Shown piece after piece: positions 15,675-23,393 of a stretch of 50,390 nt of DNA. The translations under genes were made by a program, and so were the position numbers. Positions within the stretch are counted from its first letter, which is position 1; every line of letters begins with the position of its first letter. Location of the stretch: NCBI GenBank assembly GCA_902805665.1, contig CADCTB010000162.1, positions 1 to 50,390 on the forward strand, read 5' to 3'. The stretch comes from an uncultured Acidimicrobiales bacterium (GTDB lineage: Bacteria > Actinomycetota > Acidimicrobiia > Acidimicrobiales > AC-14). The notes beneath the pieces were generated by a model. The model had not been told where the DNA came from and did no database searches. It saw only the letters and a program-made list of their open reading frames with translations.

Positions 15675-15968
15675 TCAGTCGTCGGTGTCCCCGTAGTCGT
15701 GGAGGTCGCCGAACCGGGCCTTGACGTTGCGCTCGCTGGTGACGAAGAGGTCGGCGATCTGCAGCCAGGTGGTCCCCTCCTTGCGGGCCTCCTCGACCAG
15801 GTTCCGGGTGACGGCCTCGAGGTAACTGCGGGCCGCGTTGGTGGCGGCGATGCGGCCGGCGGCGGGCAGGGAAGGGTCGGCGATCTGGTTCACCAGGTGG
15901 CGGAGGCCGACGATGGACTCGGACTCGGGCCCGGCGGGCGTAGGCGGCACTTCGGGCTCGGGAGGCAT
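15675..15968 (-). CDS. Small helical protein, possibly HTH-like, 97 aa
   Basis: The acidic/Pro-rich N-terminus (MPPEPEVPPTP) is followed by a helical region with VGLRHLVNQIADPSLPAAGR and a C-terminal EEARKEGTTWLQIADLFVTS followed by ERNVKARFGD. The latter resembles the helix-turn-helix-like piece of small actinobacterial proteins in which a WxxIA motif is followed by a recognition helix. No family name is certain. The ATG is preceded by -10 box TACGAT at 8 bases, so it is probably leaderless. It is divergent from the sugar kinase and followed closely by the startless gene. Confidence 0.6.
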   Translation of the reverse strand: MPPEPEVPPTPAGPESESIVGLRHLVNQIADPSLPAAGRIAATNAARSYLEAVTRNLVEEARKEGTTWLQIADLFVTSERNVKARFGDLHDYGDTDD

Positions 15969-15976
15969 GGACGGCA

Positions 15977-15986
15977 ATCGTAGGCT
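15977..15986. promoter_or_regulatory. Overlapping divergent -10 boxes
   Basis: ATCGTAGGCT reads as TACGAT leftward (15977-15982) and TAGGCT rightward (15981-15986), sharing the central TA. The left box is 8 bases from the ATG at 15968, and the right one 11 bases from the ATG at 15998. Confidence 0.45.
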
Positions 15987-15997
15987 GACCGGCGGCC

Positions 15998-17374
15998 ATG
16001 GCTTCCTCGTCCTCCACCTCCTCGCTGGTCGCCGGCATCGACGTGGCGACGGCCGACGTGCGGGTGGCCGTCGCCGATGGTACGGGGCGGGTGGTGGCCC
16101 GGGGCTCGGCTCCCCTGGCCGCTCCACACCGGCCGCAGCCGGGCGTCTCGGAACAGGACGCCGGTTCATGGTGGCCGGCGGCAGTGGGGGCGCTGCGCGA
16201 GGCGCTGGACCGGCTGGAGGGCCGGGTCGTGGCCGTCGCAGTGTCGGCCACGTCCGGCACCGTCGTGCTGACCGACCGCACCGGCGACCCGGTGGGGCCC
16301 GCGCTCCTCTACGACGACGCGCGGGTCCCGGCCGCCGAGCGGTGGGACTGGCTGCTCTCGCAGCCGGGAGCAAAGGACGGGGCGGCCCATGCCTGGCACG
16401 CCTCGGACCTGATCGTCAGCCGGCTCACCGGCGGCGCCCCGCCGACCGACTGGAGCCACGCCCTCAAGACCGGCTACGACCCCGGCTCCGGCCACTGGGC
16501 GGAAGCCGGCGGCGCCGCCGGCCTCCGCCCGGACGTGCTCGCCCCGACCTTGCCCGCCGGCACGGTCTCCGACGAGGCCGCCGACGAGACGGGCCTTCCG
16601 GCCCGCTGCTCGGTGCGGCTCGGCATGACCGACGGCTGCGCGGCCCAGGTCGCCGCCGGCGCCGACCGCCCGGGCCGGTTCGTCAGTGTCCTCGGAACCA
16701 CCCTGGTCGTGAAGGGCGCCACCGACGAGCGCATCGACGACCCCACGGTCGGCCTCTACAGCCACCGCCATCCCGACGGCTGGTGGCTGCCCGGCGGAGC
16801 GTCGAACACCGGCGGCGGCTCGCTGGCGTCCCGGTTCCCACGGGACCGGATGGCCGACCTCGACAGCCGGGCCGCGGCCCACGGCCCGGCCGGCACGGTC
16901 TGCTATCCGCTGTCGGGTACCGGCGAGCGGTTCCCGTTCGTCGCCCCCGAGGCCGAGGAGCTCTGGACCGGCGATCCGGGCGACGAGGTGGACAGGTACC
17001 GCGCCGTGCTCGAGGGGGTGGCCTTCGTCGAACGCCTGGGCCTGGAGCGGCTCGACGAGCTCGGCGCCGGCCTGGAAGGCCCCCTCCGAGCGGCGGGGGC
17101 GGGCAGCCACAGCGACGTGTGGTCGGCCATCCGGGCCACGGTGCTCGACCGGCCGATCGTCCGGCCGGAGTCGGCGGAAACCGCGTTCGGCGCCTGTGTC
17201 CTGGCCGCGGCTGGGACGCTGCACGAGAGCCTGCAGGCGGCAACCGATGCCATGGTGGCGACGCCCGGCCCCCCGATTCAGCCGGTCACCGAGGAGCGCG
17301 ACCGGCTGGAGAAGAGCTACCAGCGGTTCGTGAGGGCCCTCGTGGAGCAGGGGTGGTTGCCGTGGCGGGGATGA
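15998..17374 (+). CDS. FGGY-family carbohydrate kinase
   Basis: This 458-residue ATP-dependent sugar kinase resembles xylulokinases. The N-terminal actin-like half begins VAGIDVATADVRVAVAD (phosphate 1 loop). GVSEQDAGSWWPAAV is the usual family region, and GMTDGCAAQVAAGA marks the domain junction with the catalytic Asp. SVLGTTLVVKG and LPGGASNTGGG belong to the C-terminal ATP-binding half. The substrate cannot be told from sequence; no sugar transporter or isomerase gene is adjacent. Its stop overlaps the start of the glycosylase gene (ATGA). Confidence 0.85.
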   Translation: MASSSSTSSLVAGIDVATADVRVAVADGTGRVVARGSAPLAAPHRPQPGVSEQDAGSWWPAAVGALREALDRLEGRVVAVAVSATSGTVVLTDRTGDPVGPALLYDDARVPAAERWDWLLSQPGAKDGAAHAWHASDLIVSRLTGGAPPTDWSHALKTGYDPGSGHWAEAGGAAGLRPDVLAPTLPAGTVSDEAADETGLPARCSVRLGMTDGCAAQVAAGADRPGRFVSVLGTTLVVKGATDERIDDPTVGLYSHRHPDGWWLPGGASNTGGGSLASRFPRDRMADLDSRAAAHGPAGTVCYPLSGTGERFPFVAPEAEELWTGDPGDEVDRYRAVLEGVAFVERLGLERLDELGAGLEGPLRAAGAGSHSDVWSAIRATVLDRPIVRPESAETAFGACVLAAAGTLHESLQAATDAMVATPGPPIQPVTEERDRLEKSYQRFVRALVEQGWLPWRG

Positions 17375-17988
17375 CGTGGCGCGTGGCCACGGCCGAGGTC
17401 GCCCGCCTCGACCCGGCGCTGGGCGTGGTCGTCGACCGGGCCGGGCCCGCCCGGCTGCGGACCAAGGACCCGGACGGCCCGTTCGGCGCGCTGGTGCGGG
17501 CCATCGCCTACCAGCAGCTGGCCGGCAAGGCGGCCGCCGCCATCCACGGACGCTTCCGGGCCCTGATCCCCGGGCCGCTCACGCCCGAGGCCGTGCTGGC
17601 CCTTCCGGAGGACGCCTTGCGGGGCGCCGGCCTCTCCGCGGCCAAGACGGCATCGGTGCGCGACCTGGCGTCGAAGGCAGCCGGCGGCGAATTGGTCCTG
17701 GCCACACTTCACCGCCTGCCCGACGACGAGATCGTCACCCGCCTGAGCGCGGTCCGGGGCATCGGCCGGTGGACCGCCGAGATGTTCCTGATCTTCGAGC
17801 TCCGCCGGCTCGACGTCTGGCCCACCGGCGACCTGGCGGTACGCGAGGGGTGGCGGCTGGCCCACGGCCTCGACACCCCGCCCACGCCGTCCGAGCTCCA
17901 GCTGCTCGGCGAGCCCCTCCGGCCGGTGCGGTCGGTGGCGGCCTGGTACTGCTGGCAGGCGGTGCACATCGCCCGTGGGCAGGTCTGA
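17371..17988 (+). CDS. DNA-3-methyladenine glycosylase II (AlkA/HhH-GPD type)
   Basis: This 205-residue base-excision repair enzyme removes alkylated purines. The HhH-GPD fold is visible: AIAYQQLAGKAAAAIHGRF (helices), LSAVRGIGRWTAEMFLIFEL (helix-hairpin-helix) and WPTGDLAVREGW with the catalytic Asp. It starts at ATG overlapping the kinase stop by ATGA. Its placement after a sugar kinase looks accidental, but a second alkylation-repair gene (the methyltransferase at 18861) lies under 1 kb away on the other strand. Confidence 0.9.
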   Translation: MTWRVATAEVARLDPALGVVVDRAGPARLRTKDPDGPFGALVRAIAYQQLAGKAAAAIHGRFRALIPGPLTPEAVLALPEDALRGAGLSAAKTASVRDLASKAAGGELVLATLHRLPDDEIVTRLSAVRGIGRWTAEMFLIFELRRLDVWPTGDLAVREGWRLAHGLDTPPTPSELQLLGEPLRPVRSVAAWYCWQAVHIARGQV

Positions 17989-18016
17989 CGCCGACCCCTG
18001 CCCTGTGCAGGCGTAA

Positions 18017-18072
18017 GCCTCCCACCCATTGGGGAACAACTAGTCGGACAGGCACGTTTCACAGTGGGAGGC
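18017..18072. repeat. Inverted repeat in the glycosylase-DksA intergenic region
   Basis: Perfect 9-base arms GCCTCCCAC (18017-18025) and GTGGGAGGC (18064-18072) enclose 38 bases. It could be a terminator of the upstream operon or a regulatory structure upstream of the DksA-like gene. No T run follows. Confidence 0.35.
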
Positions 18073-18113
18073 CTCAGCATCGACGGCCCCCGTAATCACC
18101 GAGCGGCAAGGCA

Positions 18114-18533
18114 ATGGCCGATCCAATGACTCCCTCTTCCGCGTCTGCCGTCCAATACGTCGACGACGACTTCCTCCTCCGCCAGCGCCGCGAGCTCAGC
18201 GCCCGGAGGGCCTCCTACCGCGAGCAGGTCGAGCGCCTGTCTGCCGCGGTCGATGAGCTGGCCCAGGCCAGCGAGGCACCGGATCTCGGCGACGAGCAAG
18301 GCTTCGCCGAAGCGGATTCGCTCAACGTCGAGCGGGATCGTGTCCTTTCCCTGACTGCGCTGGCGAGGCGGCGGATCGACGATGTCGACGCTGCCCTCCG
18401 GCGGCTCGAATCAGGCACGTACGGCGCATGCCGCACGTGCCGCCGGCCCATTCCCGTGGCCCGGCTCGAAGCCGTCCCGGAGGCCTCCCAGTGCGTGTCC
18501 TGCGCGAGCGGCTCGGTCCTTCGACGGAGGTAG
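18114..18533 (+). CDS. DksA/TraR-family C4 zinc-finger protein
   Basis: This 139-residue protein has a long coiled coil (about residues 20-100, including REQVERLSAAVDELAQ) followed by a zinc finger with four cysteines (YGACRTCRRPIPVARLEAVP then QCVSCA). DksA-like proteins enter the RNA polymerase secondary channel and modulate initiation with ppGpp. The actinobacterial relatives, such as RbpA-adjacent or CarD-independent factors, are less studied. Two in-frame ATGs (18114, 18126) are possible. It is followed 6 bases later by a small gene, probably the same operon. Confidence 0.82.
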   Translation: MADPMTPSSASAVQYVDDDFLLRQRRELSARRASYREQVERLSAAVDELAQASEAPDLGDEQGFAEADSLNVERDRVLSLTALARRRIDDVDAALRRLESGTYGACRTCRRPIPVARLEAVPEASQCVSCASGSVLRRR

Positions 18534-18539
18534 TCCCGC

Positions 18540-18830
18540 ATGACCATCGAGAGCGTGGCGGCCCAGCTGCGCCCCCTGCGCGCGCGCATCGACGCGCAGC
18601 AGGCCAACACCCATACCTGGCCCACGAAGGAAGAGGAGCTGGCGGCCGACGTCGACCGCTACGACCGCCGCCTGCTGAAGGCCGCGGCGATGCTCGGCGT
18701 CAATGCTCCGGCCGCCCGGCGTCGCGAGCAGTTCCTGCTCAGCGACGCTGACCGGGCCCAGCTCGAGCACCGCCTGGCCGAAGTCGGTCTCGACGTACAC
18801 GCCAAAGCCGACGAGAGCTCTCACCACTAG
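18540..18830 (+). CDS. Small helical protein, 96 aa; paralogue of 15413-15673
   Basis: No named family is recognised. The protein has an N-terminal amphipathic helix (VAAQLRPLRARIDAQQA), a Trp-containing stretch (THTWPTKEEEL) and a C-terminal motif DRAQLEHRLAEVGLDV, ending in a His-rich tail. It aligns with the startless protein encoded at 15413-15673 over most of its length, so the two define a small local family. It follows the DksA-like gene by 6 bases and is probably cotranscribed. Confidence 0.65.
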   Translation: MTIESVAAQLRPLRARIDAQQANTHTWPTKEEELAADVDRYDRRLLKAAAMLGVNAPAARRREQFLLSDADRAQLEHRLAEVGLDVHAKADESSHH

Positions 18831-18847
18831 GTTCCACGACCGCCGCG

Positions 18848-18874
18848 GCCGGCCGGGGCCTCACCCCGGCCGGC
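18848..18874. terminator. Hairpin between convergent genes
   Basis: Perfect 11-bp stem (18848-18858 with 18864-18874) and a CCTCA loop. It overlaps the last codons of the leftward methyltransferase gene and can serve transcripts from both sides. There is no T run. Confidence 0.5.
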
Positions 18875-19628
18875 AGTGGCGGCACGCCCGGTACCCGGCC
18901 CGCGAGGCGGCGGCGGCATTGGCCAGCTCCACCCGGTGAGCCGGCGTGATCCGCCGGGCATGGGTGCAGCTCGGGTAGCAGTACACCTGAGTCGTGTCGC
19001 TGGCCACGTAGTGCACGCCCCGCCGGCCCAGCCCCCGGGTCTCCTCCAGGTTGACCTCCTCGACGTGCAGCAGGTCGACCTTCAGCTGCGGCCCGAAGCC
19101 GTAGTTCCCGGTGGCCCCGTCGCTGCGTACCACCCGGTGGCAGGGGATGAGGATCGGCACGGGGTTGCGACCGAGAGCCGAGCCCGCGGCGCGCACCGCG
19201 GCCGGATGGCCGATCTCCCGGGCGATCCACGCGTAGGGACGGACCTCCCCCGGAGGGATCTCCAGCGTCTTGGCCAGGACCTTCCGGTCGAAGTCGCCCA
19301 CGCTGCGCAGGTCGTACGGCAGGCCCGCACCCTTGCCGCTGCGTAGAGCACCGGCCAGTCCGGCCGGCGCCCGGTTGGCAGGGCGCAGCGGGCGCCCGAA
19401 CCGGCTGCGGTAGAGGTCGAGGAACCGGTCCTGCTCGCCGCCCACCCACTGGGTGGGGCACACGTAGCTGATCCCGCGATCGGTGAAGGCCACGTAGAGG
19501 GCGCCGACCGGCCCGTCGACCTCCACCCAGCGGGCGAAGACGGCGTCCTGGAAGTTCGCCGGGGCGGGAGACGACAGGCCGGCAAGCTCGCCGGCAAGAC
19601 GGTCGTCGTGGGTGGAAACCGTGGTCAT
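18861..19628 (-). CDS. O6-methylguanine-DNA methyltransferase with C-terminal Ada-type zinc domain
   Basis: This 255-residue suicide repair protein has residues about 30-180 forming an Ogt-like methyltransferase, with the acceptor Cys163 in LIPCHRVVRSDG and the turn YAWIAREIG. Residues about 205-255 form an Ada N-terminal-type metal domain (VHYVASDTTQVYCYPSC, then GYRACRHCRPG) with Cys217, Cys221, Cys249 and Cys252 as zinc ligands and potential methylphosphotriester acceptors. In E. coli Ada this domain is N-terminal and followed by an AraC helix-turn-helix; here the order is reversed and no such helix is present. The ATG overlaps the sigma-factor stop (ATGA). Confidence 0.88.
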   Translation of the reverse strand: MTTVSTHDDRLAGELAGLSSPAPANFQDAVFARWVEVDGPVGALYVAFTDRGISYVCPTQWVGGEQDRFLDLYRSRFGRPLRPANRAPAGLAGALRSGKGAGLPYDLRSVGDFDRKVLAKTLEIPPGEVRPYAWIAREIGHPAAVRAAGSALGRNPVPILIPCHRVVRSDGATGNYGFGPQLKVDLLHVEEVNLEETRGLGRRGVHYVASDTTQVYCYPSCTHARRITPAHRVELANAAAASRAGYRACRHCRPG

Positions 19629-20212
19629 GTCGTCTCCTCGGGGATCATGGACCGCAGGCGGTGCAGCCCGCGGGTCACGTGGGACTTGGCAGTGCCCTCC
19701 GGGCAGCCCATGACCGCCGCCAGCTCGGCGTACGGGAGGCCGACCACGTGGCGGAGCACGACCGCGGTGCGCTGCGGCTCCGCGAGCCCGGTCAGCAGGC
19801 CGCCGAGGCGAGCCTGGCCGTCGTGGCGCTGGGCGTGCTCGGCCGGACCCTCACGGCCGTCGTCGACGCCACTGACGGCCACCAGCCCCACCTCCGCCGG
19901 CCGGCGACTCGCGGCTCGGGCCTCGTTGCGCAGGAGGTTCAGGACGATGGTGAGCAGCCAGGGCCGCAGCTGCAGCTGCCCGATGCGTTGCGGCGGGTAC
20001 CCCCGCAGGGCGGTGTAGGCCCGCAGGAACGCCTCGGCCGAGATGTCTGCGGCGTCCTCCGGTTGGGCCGACATCCGCAGTGCCACCGTGAACACTGCGT
20101 GCTGGTATGCGGAAACCACATCGGGGAACGCCTCCTCGAGGTCCTGGCTCAGCCGCAGCGGCAGATCGTCGGTCACACCTGTAAGAACACCGCGTTCGCC
20201 GTCCGGTTGCAC
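19625..20212 (-). CDS. ECF-type RNA polymerase sigma factor
   Basis: This protein of up to 195 residues has region 2 (FTVALRMSAQPEDAADISAE, then AFLRAYTAL and RPWLLTIVLNLLRNEARAAS) and region 4 (LAEPQRTAVVLRHVVGLPYA, then ELAAVMGCPEGTAKSHVTRG), the ECF arrangement. A GTG at 20176 (TDDLPLRLSQDL after the start) is an alternative, shorter start. No anti-sigma gene is adjacent; its next neighbour is the methyltransferase, with an ATGA overlap. That suggests it may direct an alkylation-stress or related regulon. Confidence 0.85.
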   Translation of the reverse strand: MQPDGERGVLTGVTDDLPLRLSQDLEEAFPDVVSAYQHAVFTVALRMSAQPEDAADISAEAFLRAYTALRGYPPQRIGQLQLRPWLLTIVLNLLRNEARAASRRPAEVGLVAVSGVDDGREGPAEHAQRHDGQARLGGLLTGLAEPQRTAVVLRHVVGLPYAELAAVMGCPEGTAKSHVTRGLHRLRSMIPEETT

Positions 20213-20252
20213 ACGGCGACCCGACCTCGAGCCCGCCCTTGGACCGGTGCGC

Positions 20253-21341
20253 TCAACCTAAGCGCTCGGCCACCAACCGGAGACGGTCCATGGGCTGCAC
20301 GAGAGCCACCCGGACGTGGCCGGCGCCGTTCGGCCCGTAGAGGTCGCCGGGCGACACCAGCACCCCGCCCCGGGCGGCAAGGTCGTCCGTGAACCCCCAG
20401 GCGTCGCCCCCTGGCGCTTCCGCCCACAGGTAGAAGCTGCCGCCCGGCAGGTCCACCTTGGCCCCCTCGGCCCGCAGGACGTCGGCGAAGAACCACAGGC
20501 GCTCGAGGTAGCGCTCGCGCTGCTCGTCGACGTGGACGTCGTCGTCGAGGGCCACGATGGCCGCGGCCTGCACGGGCCCGGGCACCATGAAGCCGGCGTG
20601 CTTTCGCACCTCGGACAGGTAGTGGACCAGCTCCGGGTCACCGGCGTAGAACCCGGCCCGCAGGCCGGCCAGGTTCGACCGCTTCGAGAGCGAGTGCACC
20701 GCCAGGACGCCCTCCAGCCCGTGCTCGAGGATGGTGTGCGGCAGGCCGTCCCAGGTGAACTCGGCGTAGCACTCGTCGCTCAGCACCGGCACGCCGTGGG
20801 CCCGCCCCCATGCCGCCGCCGCGCCCAGGTCGGCCAGGGCGCCGGTGGGGTTGGCCGGGGAGTTGACCCAGAGGCACAGGGCGCGGCGGGCGTCGTCGTC
20901 GGAGACGGCAGCCAGGTCGTCGACCGCGAGCGGCCGGCAGCCGGCCAGGATGGCCCCCATCTCATACGTCGGGTAGGCGACCGACGGGCACAGGACAGTG
21001 TCGCGGTCAGGCGTGCGCAGCCGGAGCCACCCGACCACGTTGGCCACCAGCTCCTTGGTGCCGACGCAGGCGGCGACATGGTCGGCCCCGACCTCGACGC
21101 CGAATCGCCGCCCCATCCAGCCGGCGGCGGCCTCCCGGAACCCCTTCGACCCGATCGACGGCGGGTAGCCGCGCTCCGTCCCCGACGACGCCAGCGCGGC
21201 GACGACCGCGTCGGGGGGAGGATCGTTCGGCGTCCCGATGGAGAGGTCGACCAGGCCCCCCTCGTGGGCCGCCGCCGCCGCCTTCGCAGGTTCGAGGCGG
21301 TCGTACGGGTAGGGCGGCGGGGAGAACCCGGCCGGGCTCAA
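20253..21341 (-). CDS. dapC: N-succinyldiaminopimelate aminotransferase
   Basis: This 362-residue PLP-dependent fold-type I aminotransferase would convert N-succinyl-2-amino-6-ketopimelate to succinyl-diaminopimelate. Family marks are LSIGTPNDPPPDAV, YPPSIGSKGFREA, LWVNSPANPTGAL, VLSDECYAEFTWDG and the PLP-Lys in HSLSKRSNLAGLRAG. It starts at TTG overlapping the hflX stop (TTGA), in a frame beginning SPAGFSPPPYPYDRL. With dapD, dapE and dapF in this window, the succinylase branch is nearly complete. Specificity is inferred from that context. Confidence 0.88.
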   Translation of the reverse strand: MSPAGFSPPPYPYDRLEPAKAAAAAHEGGLVDLSIGTPNDPPPDAVVAALASSGTERGYPPSIGSKGFREAAAGWMGRRFGVEVGADHVAACVGTKELVANVVGWLRLRTPDRDTVLCPSVAYPTYEMGAILAGCRPLAVDDLAAVSDDDARRALCLWVNSPANPTGALADLGAAAAWGRAHGVPVLSDECYAEFTWDGLPHTILEHGLEGVLAVHSLSKRSNLAGLRAGFYAGDPELVHYLSEVRKHAGFMVPGPVQAAAIVALDDDVHVDEQRERYLERLWFFADVLRAEGAKVDLPGGSFYLWAEAPGGDAWGFTDDLAARGGVLVSPGDLYGPNGAGHVRVALVQPMDRLRLVAERLG

Positions 21342-22618
21342 GCCACGAACCCGCGGAAGCGGCCCAGGTCCTCGGGGCGGATCCGGGCCCACAGGCGGGT
21401 GGCGTCCGCGTCGTGGCACTCCGACACCACCTCACCGTGCCGGTGGACGGCGGCCACCACGTCGCCCCGGTCGTACGGCACGACAAGCTCGACCACGTGG
21501 GTCAGCTCCCGCAGCCGGTCACCGATGGCCGTGAGGAGCCGCTCGATGCCTTCCCCGGTGGCGGCGGAGACGAGCACCGAGCCGGGATTGTTCTGCAGCA
21601 GGCGCTTGGCGTCGTCCGGGTCGCCCGAAGTTCGACCAACAAGGTCGGCCTTGTTGAAGACGATGAGCTCAGGCACGTCGTCGGCGCCGATCTCACGCAG
21701 GACGGAACGGACGGCGTCCATGTGGGCCCGGGGATCGGAGCCCGACGCGTCGACCACGTGCAGGAGCAGGTCGGCTTCGGCCACCTCGTCGAGGGTCGAC
21801 CGGAAGGCCTGCACCAGCTGGTGGGGCAGCTTCTTCACGAAGCCGACGGTGTCGGTGACCAGGACCCGCTCGCCGCCGGACAGCTCGAGGCGGCGGGTGG
21901 TGGGGTCGACGGTGGCGAACAGGCGATCCTGCACCAGCACGCCGGCATCCGTCAGCCGGTTCAGCAGGGTCGACTTGCCGGCGTTGGTGTAGCCCACGAT
22001 CGTGATCGTCGGCAGCCGGGAGCGGGCCCGGGCCTTGCGCTGGGTCTGGCGGTTCTTGGTGAGCTCCTTGAGCTCCTCCTCCAGCTTGCTCACCCGCCGG
22101 AGGACGCGCCGGCGGTCGACCTCCAGCTTGGTCTCGCCGCCGCCCATCCGGGTGCCGATGCCGCCGGCCTGCTGGCTGAGGCCCTTGCCCTTGCCCCGCA
22201 GGCGGGGCAGGCGGTAGCGGAGCATCGCCAGCTCGACCTGGGCCTTGCCGGCCGGCGTCAGGGCGTGCTGGGCGAAGATGTCGAGGATCAGGGCGGTGCG
22301 GTCGATGGCCGTCCGCCCGAGGATCTTCTCCAGGTTGCGGCTCTGGGCAGGCGACAGCTCGTCGTCGAAGATCACGGTGTCCGCGTCAACTGTGTTCGAG
22401 ATGTCGCGCAGCTCCTCGGCCTTGCCCTTGCCCACGAACGTGGCCGCGTCGGGCTCCTGCCGGCGCTGCAGGACGCGCTCGGCCTCGTCCGCGCCGGCGG
22501 TGTCGGCCAGGGCGGCCAGCTCCTCCAGCGACGCCTCGGCCTCGTCCACGCTGACCGGCGGGATGGCCACGCCGACGAGCACCACCGTTTCCCGGCGGTG
22601 GCGTTCGATCAGCGCCAT
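21338..22618 (-). CDS. hflX: Ribosome-associated GTPase HflX
   Basis: This 426-residue GTPase splits or rescues stalled ribosomes. The N-terminal HflX domain includes VFDDELSPAQSRNLEKILG and the Gly-rich RLRGKGKGLSQQAGGIGTRM. The G domain shows G1 GYTNAGKSTL, G3 DTVGFVKKLP and G4 FNKADL. It lies in the leftward miaB-miaA-dapF-hflX order that is also known from mycobacteria. The gap to dapF is 19 bases, and the dapC start overlaps its stop. Confidence 0.96.
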   Translation of the reverse strand: MALIERHRRETVVLVGVAIPPVSVDEAEASLEELAALADTAGADEAERVLQRRQEPDAATFVGKGKAEELRDISNTVDADTVIFDDELSPAQSRNLEKILGRTAIDRTALILDIFAQHALTPAGKAQVELAMLRYRLPRLRGKGKGLSQQAGGIGTRMGGGETKLEVDRRRVLRRVSKLEEELKELTKNRQTQRKARARSRLPTITIVGYTNAGKSTLLNRLTDAGVLVQDRLFATVDPTTRRLELSGGERVLVTDTVGFVKKLPHQLVQAFRSTLDEVAEADLLLHVVDASGSDPRAHMDAVRSVLREIGADDVPELIVFNKADLVGRTSGDPDDAKRLLQNNPGSVLVSAATGEGIERLLTAIGDRLRELTHVVELVVPYDRGDVVAAVHRHGEVVSECHDADATRLWARIRPEDLGRFRGFVA

Positions 22619-22637
22619 GGAGACTCGATTCGGTGCG

Positions 22638-23393
22638 TCATAGCCATGGGACCTCGACGGTTGCGATGTGGTCGGCGGGGCCGCTCAGGATGATGGTGTC
22701 GCCCTCCAGACGGACGGTGGCGTTGCCGCCGGGCTGCTTGACGGTCACGTGCCGGCCCACCTTGCCCCAGACGAAGGCGGCGGCGGCGGCCGCGCAGGCC
22801 CCGGTGCCGCAGGCCAGCGTCTCGCCGACGCCGCGTTCCCACACCCGCATGCTGAGGTGATCGGTGCCCGGGCCGATGACCACGAACTCCACGTTGCGGC
22901 CCTGCCACTCGGCCGCCCGCTTGGCGATGTGCAGCTTGGTCAGGTCCTCGACCTCCACGACGGTGTGCGGGTTGCCCATGTCGACGAAGGCCACGCCGAC
23001 GTCCTTGGGATCGATCTTGGCCATGCCCATGTCGACGCTGGCCCAACCGTCGTCGTCGACGGTCACCACCTTGTCGCCCGCGTCGGTGTGCACGACCATC
23101 TCGGGCCCGGACAGCCCGGCGTCGACCATGGCCATGGCCAGACAGCGGATGCCGTTGCCGCTCATCTCCGCCCGGCTGCCGTCGGCGTTGAAGAGCTCCA
23201 TGGTGGGACCGCGATCCCGCTCAGAGGGCCGCTCGGGCCCAAGGGTGACCCGGATGACCCCGTCGGCGCCGACGCCGCGGTGGCGGTCGCACAGGGCGCG
23301 CACCGCGGAGGGGTCGACCTTGCAGCGGTCGCCGAGGTCGAGGAGCACGAGGAAGTCGTTCCCCAGGCCGTGATATTTCTCCAGGCGCATCAT
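22638..23393 (-). CDS. dapF: Diaminopimelate epimerase
   Basis: This 251-residue enzyme interconverts L,L- and meso-diaminopimelate. The two catalytic cysteines lie in EMSGNGIRCLAMA and ETLACGTGACAAAA. The N-terminus KYHGLGNDFLVL is canonical. The ATG at 23393 overlaps the miaA stop (ATGA); longer upstream reading in this frame lies within miaA and is not homologous. Confidence 0.96.
   Translation of the reverse strand: MMRLEKYHGLGNDFLVLLDLGDRCKVDPSAVRALCDRHRGVGADGVIRVTLGPERPSERDRGPTMELFNADGSRAEMSGNGIRCLAMAMVDAGLSGPEMVVHTDAGDKVVTVDDDGWASVDMGMAKIDPKDVGVAFVDMGNPHTVVEVEDLTKLHIAKRAAEWQGRNVEFVVIGPGTDHLSMRVWERGVGETLACGTGACAAAAAAFVWGKVGRHVTVKQPGGNATVRLEGDTIILSGPADHIATVEVPWL

Noticed and set aside
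15660-15690. Programmed +1 frameshift at TGA-C joining the two small genes
   Set aside because: The codon before the stop (GAC) cannot re-pair after a +1 slip as in prfB, and the upstream protein ends naturally; a non-standard start or an indel fits better.
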